A DNA stretch of 38,340 nt, from positions 1 to 38,340 of the forward strand of contig CANRHP010000012.1 in assembly GCA_947630455.1 (NCBI GenBank), written 5' to 3'. The stretch comes from an uncultured Clostridia bacterium. GTDB taxonomy: Bacteria; Bacillota; Clostridia; Christensenellales; CAG-314. Below the pieces are notes generated by a model. The model saw only the letters and a list, made by a program, of their open reading frames with translations, made no database searches and was not told where the DNA came from. The translations under genes and the position numbers were made by a program. Of this stretch, positions 32,443 through 38,340 are shown in pieces (positions within the stretch are counted from its first letter, which is position 1; each line of letters starts with the position of its first letter).

Positions 32443-33340
32443 AATCAGCAATCTGCACAAGTCATTTAAGGATGTCAAGGCTGTGGACGATCTTTCATTT
32501 TGCGTTAAAGAAGGAGAGCTTTTTGCTTTTCTTGGTGTAAACGGGGCGGGCAAATCCACAACTATCAATATATTGAGCGGCATACTGCCGAAGGACAGCG
32601 GCAGCGTGATTGTTTGCGGAGAGAATATCGACAAGCAAGCCGACGAAGTTAAGTTGAGGTTGGGCATTGTATTCCAAGCGTCCGTGCTTGACAAGCGTTT
32701 GTCTGCCTACGACAATCTCAAAAGCCGCGCCGCGCTTTACGGCATATCTGGAGAAAAATTTAAAAAGCGTCTTGGCGAATTGGACAAGCTTTTAGGGTTA
32801 AATGACATTCTCAAACGTCCGTTATGCAAATTGAGCGGCGGTCAGCGCAGGCGCATAGACATTGCCCGCGCGCTTGTGCACGATCCGGAATTGTTGATTT
32901 TGGACGAGCCGACTACCGGCTTGGATCCGCAAACGCGTGCTGTGGTATGGCGAGTTATTGAGGAATTACGCAAATCACAGGGACTCACGGTGTTCCTCAC
33001 CACGCACTATATGGAAGAAGCGGCAAACGCCGATTATGTCGTAATATTGGACGCCGGGAAAAAGGTCGCCGAGGGAACGCCGCACGAGCTTAAAAGCTTA
33101 TACGCTGCCGATATTGTACGGTTGTATTCGCATCTTGAGGAGGCGGAAGATCTGTTTCGGTCATTGGGGTACAGCGTATGTCGTGAGCGTGGCTATGTTG
33201 ATGTGGAAATCAAGGGTACGCGTACCGCAACGCAGCTTATTACCGAACATTCCGAACTGTTTGATGACTATGAGGTAATGAAAGGCAACATGGACAGCGT
33301 ATTTCTGCGTGTAACGGGCAAGGACGTTCGGGAGGTGTAG
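32432..33340 (+). CDS. ABC exporter ATP-binding protein (DrrA type)
   Basis: Cytoplasmic ATPase subunit, 302 residues, driving a multidrug or lipid-type exporter. Walker A GVNGAGKST is near 38-46, the Q-loop lies in GIVFQASVLD, the signature LSGGQRRR near 135-142, Walker [13 protein letters not shown] near 155-166, and the H-loop in TTHYMEEA near 190. The C-terminal 75 residues match the extra domain of daunorubicin-type ATPases. GGGAGG lies before the ATG, inside the end of tetR. The permease follows after one base. The substrate is unknown. Confidence 0.93.
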   Translation: MIIEISNLHKSFKDVKAVDDLSFCVKEGELFAFLGVNGAGKSTTINILSGILPKDSGSVIVCGENIDKQADEVKLRLGIVFQASVLDKRLSAYDNLKSRAALYGISGEKFKKRLGELDKLLGLNDILKRPLCKLSGGQRRRIDIARALVHDPELLILDEPTTGLDPQTRAVVWRVIEELRKSQGLTVFLTTHYMEEAANADYVVILDAGKKVAEGTPHELKSLYAADIVRLYSHLEEAEDLFRSLGYSVCRERGYVDVEIKGTRTATQLITEHSELFDDYEVMKGNMDSVFLRVTGKDVREV

Positions 33341-33341
33341 T

Positions 33342-34271
33342 ATGAAAGAATTCCACAAGCTTTGGGCATTGACCCTGCGTAATATGAAATGCTATTTCAA
33401 GGACAAATTTTTGTTCTTTGTGTCTCTCATCACGCCGATGATTCTGTTGGTGCTGTTCGTCACGTTTTTGCGCACGGTGTACATCGACAGCTTCAACGGT
33501 ATATTTGCCATGTTCGGTTTCGAGGCGGAGGAAAAAATCGTCAACGGACTTGCGGGCAGCTGGCTATTGTCCAGCGTCATGTCGGTGTGCGCGGTGACGG
33601 TGGCGATATGCTCCAATGCCGTTATGATCCAGGACAAGATCGACGGCGTCGTCAACGATCTGCGCACGTCTCCCGTCAAGGGCACTACGCTGTCGTTAAG
33701 CTATTTTATCGCCAATTTCCTTGTCACTTTGATTGTGATGCTTTCTGTGTTGATTGTTGGCTTTGTATATTTGGCAATAGTGGGGTGGTACATACCTTTT
33801 AAGAATGTGATGATGATTTTGGTCGACACACTGTGCTGTGTTCTGTTCGGCACGCTGTTTGCGGGCGTCATCGAAAGCTTCATAAGCACGCAGGGGGCGC
33901 TTTCCGCCGTGTCCACGCTTGTAAGCAGTCTGTACGGTTTTATATGCGGAGCTTACATGCCGCTGTCTCAATTTGCCTCCGGCGTTCGCAACGTGATATG
34001 CGTATTACCCGGTACTTACAGCGTGGGTATCATGCGCAATCACTTTATGAGCGGCTATGTCGAAGAGCTTGGTAGGCTTGGACTTCCCTACGAAGGGCAG
34101 CAGGCGCTTCTCGACGGCTTTGACGGCAACATTTACATCGGAGAAACGCAAATGCCGTTATGGAGCATGTACGTAATTTTGTTGGGCACATGCGCTTTAC
34201 TGCTGGCGGCCTACATTTCGATAGTGATCCTGCAAAACAAGCGGCACGCAAAAAACAAAATCAAAAGCTGA
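33342..34271 (+). CDS. ABC-2 type permease of the exporter
   Basis: Membrane subunit, 309 residues with six hydrophobic helices: one near 25-45, a pair at about 75-95 and 125-150, two near 155-215, and the last near 275-300. The region FKDKFLFFVSLITPMILL at the start and YGFICGAYMPLSQFASGVRNV near 210 match ABC-2 permeases, the latter being the usual conserved segment before the final helix. A large outside loop lies between the first two helices. It starts one base after the ATPase gene, and the two should form the exporter. No good terminator follows. Confidence 0.92.
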   Translation: MKEFHKLWALTLRNMKCYFKDKFLFFVSLITPMILLVLFVTFLRTVYIDSFNGIFAMFGFEAEEKIVNGLAGSWLLSSVMSVCAVTVAICSNAVMIQDKIDGVVNDLRTSPVKGTTLSLSYFIANFLVTLIVMLSVLIVGFVYLAIVGWYIPFKNVMMILVDTLCCVLFGTLFAGVIESFISTQGALSAVSTLVSSLYGFICGAYMPLSQFASGVRNVICVLPGTYSVGIMRNHFMSGYVEELGRLGLPYEGQQALLDGFDGNIYIGETQMPLWSMYVILLGTCALLLAAYISIVILQNKRHAKNKIKS

Positions 34272-34345
34272 TATATTAAAAATAAAAACACAAAATTGTA
34301 GCTATTTTTGTATTGTTTTGTCGCAACAAAGTATTTGAACCCGCA

Positions 34346-34379
34346 GCGTATTGCGGTAAGCATACGCCTGTGGTACAAT
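34346..34379 (+). promoter_or_regulatory. Promoter with overlapping inverted repeat, before the GIY-YIG-like gene
   Basis: TTGCGG (34351-34356), 17 bases, TACAAT (34374-34379), with an extended -10 (TGGTACAAT). GCGTAT (34346-34351) and ATACGC (34362-34367) form an inverted repeat across the -35 and spacer that could bind a regulator. Confidence 0.6.
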
Positions 34380-34400
34380 AACTGTGATTTGGAGGTCACT

Positions 34401-35075
34401 ATGAAACGAGAAGAGTTACTTGTTAAATACGCCGAGACATCGGTGGAAATTTATCGCAAACTGCTGAAAAAGGCGCTTACCGATTGTCCAATAGTCAGTT
34501 TTGGTGAGGGCAAGGCGCTTTTGACCTTTCCTTCAGAAAACGCGTTGCCCTTAAACGGCGTGTATCTGATGTTGGACAAAAGCTCCTCTCCCGTGCGGAT
34601 AGTTCGTGTGGGTACGCATGAAGCTGCCTGTCAAAACGGACTGCTGCCGCGTGTATTCAATCATCTTGTCAGCAGCAAAAACCGCAGCATTTTACGCAAG
34701 CATATAGGCAGCTCGCTGCTCAACGGCAACAGCAAAAAGCTCGGCAAATGGCTGCTTAAAAAGGAAAAAGGCGACGCTGCAACCGAAAACGCCGTCACAG
34801 ACTATATAGAACAGCACATTGATGTGGCTTTTCTGCCAGTGAACAATCTTAAAGTGCTGCCCGAATTAGAAAAATATCTGATATCGGTAGTGGCTGTGGC
34901 GACCGTTACCGATCCCCAACTCATTGTTCAACGTGCCGAATGGTTGGGTAACTCTTGCGACGATCCTACTGTCGCGGAATTTGGCGTGTGGAACGACGAC
35001 CATGTAAAGTGGCGTCCCAAGGACGAAGCGGAGCTCAACAAGCTTGTACGAACAATTGATAAATATGTCGCGTAA
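34401..35075 (+). CDS. GIY-YIG-superfamily-like protein
   Basis: A 224-residue cytoplasmic protein. LPLNGVYLML (50-58) supplies a GVY version of GIY, and IVRVGTH (67-73) supplies a divergent YIG. LLPRVFNHL (81-89) carries the usual Arg helix and SILRKHIGSSLL (96-107) follows. This order, and a C-terminal WNDDHV near 205, match a bacterial group of GIY-YIG proteins in which VRVGTH precedes a basic RxSIFRxHxG-type stretch. Whether it is an active nuclease is unclear, as both signature tripeptides are altered. The ATG at 34401 has GGAGGT five bases upstream; a longer frame starts inside the promoter and was rejected. It is alone on its transcript. Confidence 0.7.
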   Translation: MKREELLVKYAETSVEIYRKLLKKALTDCPIVSFGEGKALLTFPSENALPLNGVYLMLDKSSSPVRIVRVGTHEAACQNGLLPRVFNHLVSSKNRSILRKHIGSSLLNGNSKKLGKWLLKKEKGDAATENAVTDYIEQHIDVAFLPVNNLKVLPELEKYLISVVAVATVTDPQLIVQRAEWLGNSCDDPTVAEFGVWNDDHVKWRPKDEAELNKLVRTIDKYVA

Positions 35076-35111
35076 CAATATATTTTTTCGGCATTTTATC
35101 GTATAAATTAT

Positions 35112-35140
35112 TTGACATAGCCACACCTGCGTGGTACAAT
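35112..35140 (+). promoter_or_regulatory. Promoter of the riboswitch-controlled transporter operon
   Basis: TTGACA (35112-35117), 17 bases, TACAAT (35135-35140), with an extended -10 (TGGTACAAT). Transcription would start near 35147, just before the riboswitch. Confidence 0.88.
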
Positions 35141-35149
35141 AACAACATA

Positions 35150-35312
35150 ATTGATAGAGGTTGTGGCTTCCATGACAAACCGAATCGGTCAGACAAACGA
35201 ATCGGCGGCAAAGGGGAAGCAACCGAAGTACAGCGGTTTGGTCTGAAAGGCTGCTGTGCTGGGACGACGTAAAATATGCGTCGTACTGTCACGCAAGTGG
35301 AGCGCTATCTTA
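35150..35312 (+). promoter_or_regulatory. Lysine riboswitch (L box)
   Basis: The closing stem GATAG (35153-35157) pairs with CTATC (35305-35309). The conserved AGAGG follows the 5' arm. GGTTG..GCTTCC pairs with GGAAGCAACC to form P2, directly followed by CCGAAG. Then come the GGGACGACG/CGTCGT hairpin and the conserved ACTGTCACGCAAGTGGAGCG 3' end. Order and sequence match the lysine class. GCTAT..ATATTG (35304-35317) can alternatively pair with CAATATAGC (35331-35339), an antiterminator that competes with terminator 1. High lysine should therefore switch the transporter off. Confidence 0.93.
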
Positions 35313-35324
35313 TATTGTCGATTC

Positions 35325-35365
35325 TTTCCGCAATATAGCTTCGCTTGTTGCGGAAATTTTGTTTT
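35325..35365 (+). terminator. Riboswitch-controlled terminator 1
   Basis: TTTCCGCAA (35325-35333) and TTGCGGAAA (35348-35356) form a perfect 9-bp stem, followed by TTTTGTTTT. Its 5' arm is shared with the antiterminator. Confidence 0.9.
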
Positions 35366-35461
35366 ATAGGGCAAAGCGTCGGAGCCATCCCGTTGACAAA
35401 GTAAAGTAAAAGCGATTTGGGAACCGAAATTTTCCACCTTACAAAACAATTTTGATTTTTT

Positions 35462-35498
35462 CGCAACGGCGACATCGCTCGCTTGTTGCGGATTTTTT
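35462..35498 (+). terminator. Second terminator in the leader
   Basis: CGCAAC (35462-35467) and GTTGCG (35485-35490), then GA and six T. Loop and 3' arm (CGCTTGTTGCGGA) repeat those of terminator 1, so the two look duplicated. Confidence 0.7.
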
Positions 35499-35567
35499 AT
35501 TTGTAAAGGATCCGTACAAGCAGTTGCAAATCTCCTTCGATTAAATAAACAAACAGGAGAAATTCAA

Positions 35568-36443
35568 ATGAAAAAACTAACAAAAGCGCTGTTGATTTTG
35601 ACAATAGCGGCAATCATGGCAACCTTTGTCTTTACCCTTGCTGCCTGCTCGGACGCAAAGGACGATGGCAAGCTCTATGTCGGCTTGGAATGTGCTTATT
35701 CGCCGTTCAATTACACTCAGCGCGATAACAGCAATGGTGCGGTTCAGATATACAACACCAACTACAATCCGATGCCCAACAGTTATGCCAACGGTTACGA
35801 CATAATGATAGCGCAAAGGATTGCCGAGAGTCTCGGCAAGGAGCTTGTTGTGGTAAAAATGGAATGGGACGCTCTGATACCCGCTCTAAATGCTGGAACC
35901 GTTGATGTGATCATCGCGGGTATGTCACCGACGGAGGAGCGCAAGGAGCAAATCGACTTTTCCGACCCGTATTATCAAAGCAATTTGGTGCTTGTAATTC
36001 GTAAAGACGGCAGCTACACCGACGCAGCGGATTTGGCAGCTTTCAGCGGCGCCAAAGTCGCCGCGCAAAAGGGAACTTTTCACAATGATGCATTGCAGTC
36101 GCAAGGTCCCAAATACGGCATTATTCCGCAAACTCCCCTTGCCGATTTTCCCGCGCTAATCAACGCGCTCAACACCAAGGCTATAGACGCCTATGTTGCA
36201 GAGGAACCGGGAGCCATTGAAAACTGCGCGTCCAACCCAAACTTCACCTATGTGCGTCTGCAAAACAACACCACCGGTTTTACCGCAACGGATGCCGACA
36301 CAGCTATAGCGGTGGGTGTCAAAAAGGGAAGCGACCTAACGGCGCAGATCAACACAATACTTTCCTCTGTCACGCAGCAAAAGCGCGATGAGTTTATGCA
36401 ACGCGCTATTGAGCTTTCAAGCGGCGACAACATAGTAGATTAG
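35568..36443 (+). CDS. Amino-acid ABC transporter substrate-binding lipoprotein (probably lysine)
   Basis: Extracytoplasmic solute receptor, 291 residues. A lipoprotein signal with lipobox LAAC anchors it at Cys27. The mature part fits the family 3 amino-acid-binding fold: LYVGLECAYSPFNY near 36-49, GYDIMIAQRIAESLG near 77-91, VDVIIAGMSPTEERKEQIDFSDPYY near 113-137 (the usual TxxR-x-x-x-hDFSxPY motif), and AYVAEEPGA near 209. AGGAG precedes the ATG. It is the first gene of a three-gene importer under a lysine riboswitch, which makes lysine the likeliest substrate. A longer Asn-rich insert near 55-75 is a small oddity. Confidence 0.93.
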   Translation: MKKLTKALLILTIAAIMATFVFTLAACSDAKDDGKLYVGLECAYSPFNYTQRDNSNGAVQIYNTNYNPMPNSYANGYDIMIAQRIAESLGKELVVVKMEWDALIPALNAGTVDVIIAGMSPTEERKEQIDFSDPYYQSNLVLVIRKDGSYTDAADLAAFSGAKVAAQKGTFHNDALQSQGPKYGIIPQTPLADFPALINALNTKAIDAYVAEEPGAIENCASNPNFTYVRLQNNTTGFTATDADTAIAVGVKKGSDLTAQINTILSSVTQQKRDEFMQRAIELSSGDNIVD

Positions 36444-36461
36444 TAGTATAGGGCAATAACT

Positions 36462-37211
36462 ATGTGGAATATATTAAGTGAATATTATATCGACATACTT
36501 ATCGGCGTAGGCTACACAATGCTCGTGGCACTGATAGGTACAGTGGTGGGATTGGTGATAGGCGTGCTTATCGGGGTGTATCGCACAATTCCCGATCCCA
36601 AAAGCAAAGCTGCGTTGGTATTCAAAAAAATAGGTGATTATATTTTGACTGCATACGTGGAAATTTTCCGCGGAACTCCGATGATGGTGCAGGCAATGGT
36701 GATCTTTTGGGGTTTTGCCGAGCTTAACGGCGGCAGGACGCTAAACGTTACAGTCAGCGGACTGATAATTGTTTCGATAAACACCGGCGCGTATATGGCG
36801 GAGATCGTGCGCGGCGGAATTATATCCATTGACAAGGGACAGTTTGAAGGCGCGCATGCTTTGGGACTTACGCACACACAAACTATGTTTAACGTGGTGC
36901 TGCCTCAGGCGCTCAGAAACATTCTGCCTTCCGTCAGCAACGAATTTATCATCAACATCAAGGACACATCCGTGCTCAACGTAATAGGCTTCACCGAGCT
37001 GTTTTTCGTCGCCAAGGATATAGTCACTCAAACCTACAAAACATTCCCAACCTATCTGCTTGTTGCAATTGTATATTTCATTCTCACCTTTGGCATAAGT
37101 ATGCTGTTGCGTTTTGTAGAACGAAAAATGGACGGCAGTAAAAACTACAAGGTGCTCGGCTCGCAAAATTTGGACGCCGAATCCTATGCAAGGGAGGCGC
37201 GCAATGGTTGA
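36462..37211 (+). CDS. Amino-acid ABC transporter permease
   Basis: Membrane subunit, 249 residues with about five hydrophobic helices. It has the HisM-type layout: [20 protein letters not shown] at the start, [11 protein letters not shown] near 65-75, and the EAA loop [29 protein letters not shown] motif near 127-151 (parts: [24 protein letters not shown]) that docks on the ATPase. The C-terminal 25 residues are polar. Its stop overlaps the ATPase start by eight bases. Only one permease is encoded, so it should work as a homodimer. Confidence 0.95.
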   Translation: MWNILSEYYIDILIGVGYTMLVALIGTVVGLVIGVLIGVYRTIPDPKSKAALVFKKIGDYILTAYVEIFRGTPMMVQAMVIFWGFAELNGGRTLNVTVSGLIIVSINTGAYMAEIVRGGIISIDKGQFEGAHALGLTHTQTMFNVVLPQALRNILPSVSNEFIINIKDTSVLNVIGFTELFFVAKDIVTQTYKTFPTYLLVAIVYFILTFGISMLLRFVERKMDGSKNYKVLGSQNLDAESYAREARNG

Positions 37212-37986
37212 AAACTCCACTTCAAATATACAAAACGCTAATTTGACAGCGGACGAAATTGGACAGCCTATCGTAAAAATCGAGCACCTCGGTAAAAGCT
37301 TCGGCGATCATATTGTGCTAAAGGATATTGATTTTTCGGTATGTAAAGGTGATGTTACTTGTGTTATAGGTCCGTCGGGCAGCGGCAAAAGTACCCTTTT
37401 GAGATGTATCAATTTGTTTGAAAAACCCACCGTCGGGCGCATTCTTTTTCACGGTGAGGATGTCACTGCTGCTCGCAAACCCAACTTGCTGCGGCAAAAA
37501 GTCGGAATGGTATTTCAGTCCTTCAACCTGTTCAACAATCTCAATGTATTGCACAATTGTACCTTGGGTCCGAGAAAAGTTTTTAAGTTGAGCAAGGCCG
37601 ATGCGGAGCAGCTGGCAATCAAGCATCTCAAAACTGTTGGTATGGACGCTTTCGTCAACGCCAAGCCCAGGCAACTGAGCGGAGGACAAAAGCAGCGAGT
37701 CGCCATTGCCAGAGCGTTGTGCATGAATCCCGAGGTACTTCTTTTCGACGAACCCACAAGCGCACTGGATCCCGAAATGGTGGGAGAGGTTCTTGCCGCG
37801 ATGAAAACGCTTGCCGAAAACGGCCTTACAATGATTGTTGTAACTCACGAAATGAGCTTTGCACGCGAAGTGGCAAATCACGTAGTGTTTATGGACGGCG
37901 GTGTAATTGTCGAAGAAGGCACTCCTCAGCAGATCTTCGAAAACCCGCAGGAGGAGCGTACAAAACTATTTCTTTCTCGTAACTAA
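37204..37986 (+). CDS. Amino-acid ABC transporter ATP-binding protein
   Basis: Cytoplasmic ATPase of the polar amino-acid importer, 260 residues. Walker [10 protein letters not shown] near 57-65, Q-loop in [10 protein letters not shown] near 102, signature [15 protein letters not shown] near 158-172, Walker [12 protein letters not shown] near 179-189, and H-loop in VVTHEMSFA near 213. The first 20 residues before [12 protein letters not shown] are a short polar extension. The ATG at 37204 has GGGAGG eight bases upstream; an earlier ATG lies within that site. It is the last gene of the riboswitch operon; no clear terminator follows. Confidence 0.95.
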   Translation: MVENSTSNIQNANLTADEIGQPIVKIEHLGKSFGDHIVLKDIDFSVCKGDVTCVIGPSGSGKSTLLRCINLFEKPTVGRILFHGEDVTAARKPNLLRQKVGMVFQSFNLFNNLNVLHNCTLGPRKVFKLSKADAEQLAIKHLKTVGMDAFVNAKPRQLSGGQKQRVAIARALCMNPEVLLFDEPTSALDPEMVGEVLAAMKTLAENGLTMIVVTHEMSFAREVANHVVFMDGGVIVEEGTPQQIFENPQEERTKLFLSRN

Positions 37987-38008
37987 GCCGCTAATTAGTC
38001 GGATACTA

Positions 38009-38037
38009 TTGCATTTTACGGTGGATTTTGCTATACT
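38009..38037 (+). promoter_or_regulatory. Putative promoter
   Basis: TTGCAT (38009-38014), 17 bases, TATACT (38032-38037), about 45 bases before a 26-codon ORF with a ribosome binding site. Confidence 0.5.
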
Positions 38038-38082
38038 TATCACAGCAGATCTGCCGTTTTATACGGTTGCGAGAGGTGTATT

Positions 38083-38163
38083 ATGAATTTATTGGCATTT
38101 GCGGAAATATTTGGAAAAAACACAATGTTCAAAAACTCCCGCAAATTTGCAAATATTCTTTGA
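38083..38163 (+). CDS. Possible 26-aa peptide
   Basis: A 26-codon ORF (MNLLAFAEIFGKN, then a basic stretch) with AGAGGTG five bases before its ATG and a fair promoter upstream. Its stop codon overlaps the -35 box of the tRNA promoter. There is no recognised family. It may be a real small peptide or a chance frame. Confidence 0.25.
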   Translation: MNLLAFAEIFGKNTMFKNSRKFANIL

Positions 38164-38188
38164 CAATTAGTAAATTGTTTGCTATACT
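38160..38188 (+). promoter_or_regulatory. tRNA-Thr promoter
   Basis: TTGACA (38160-38165), 17 bases, TATACT (38183-38188), 18 bases before the mature 5' end of the tRNA. Confidence 0.9.
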
Positions 38189-38206
38189 ATGTTAGCAAAT
38201 AAAATT

Positions 38207-38282
<76 letters not shown>

Positions 38283-38284
38283 AG

Positions 38285-38313
38285 AAAGCGTCTGAAGAAA
38301 CAGACGCTTTTAC
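38285..38313 (+). terminator. Rho-independent terminator of tRNA-Thr
   Basis: AAAGCGTCTG (38285-38294) and CAGACGCTTT (38301-38310) form a perfect 10-bp stem around AAGAAA, ending in TTTTA. Confidence 0.88.
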
Positions 38314-38340
38314 TATAGAGAGGCGCAGTGGGTCGGGGGT

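Larger units (their letters stand above)
35076..35567. other. Long leader region of the amino-acid transporter operon
   Basis: About 490 bases without a gene: promoter (35112-35140), lysine riboswitch (35150-35312), terminator 1 (35325-35365), a 95-base stretch with no recognised element, terminator 2 (35462-35498), and the AGGAG ribosome binding site at about 35555. Confidence 0.85.

Overview
The window looks like a chromosomal segment of an anaerobic, Gram-positive Bacillota, most likely a Clostridia-type bacterium and possibly an uncultivated gut lineage. The grounds are strong AGGAGG-type ribosome binding sites, sigma-A promoters with 17-base spacers, a six-gene Rnf cluster in the clostridial C-D-G-E-A-B order, an AmaP-like membrane protein, a lysine riboswitch, and a cell-surface protein held by a C-terminal membrane anchor. 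No assignment to species is possible from the sequence alone.

Layout. 1-10.5 kb is housekeeping: the end of an ECF-type vitamin transporter S component, coaX, uvrB, a GNAT acetyltransferase, uvrA, polA and coaE. Coenzyme A synthesis (coaX, coaE, perhaps the S component) is interleaved with excision repair (UvrB, UvrA, Pol I). 10.5-12.4 kb has a Kef-type cation/proton antiporter behind a promoter and a leader with two strong hairpins, followed by an unannotated 57-residue acidic ORF. 12.6-18.7 kb is the rnfCDGEAB operon for a membrane-bound ferredoxin:NAD+ oxidoreductase; its RnfG is about twice the usual length and has two candidate flavinylation sites. 18.8-21.6 kb is an overlapping three-gene operon: a YfbR-like 5'-nucleotidase with a changed HD motif, a badly eroded ABC-type ATPase, and a membrane-anchored S41 protease.

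22-24.5 kb is the most accessory part. It has a divergent pair of unknown small proteins sharing a palindromic promoter, then a compact cassette in which two paralogous XRE repressors flank a small membrane protein and a DUF1292-like protein. A near-perfect operator lies between the -35 and -10 boxes of a consensus promoter. 24.6-30.4 kb holds a 1838-residue secreted surface protein. Its promoter is flanked by two copies of a 27-bp palindrome, and its C-terminus has four 78-residue repeats. After a gene remnant come an AmaP-like protein (minus strand), a TetR-regulated drug-type ABC exporter with tandem operators, and a GIY-YIG-like protein.

35.1-38 kb is a polar amino-acid ABC importer under a lysine riboswitch with two successive terminators, so the substrate is probably lysine. 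The window ends with tRNA-Thr(CGU). The best candidates for something undescribed are the XRE-flanked cassette, the surface protein with its paired palindromes, the two-domain RnfG, and the yfbR / degenerate ABC / S41 operon.
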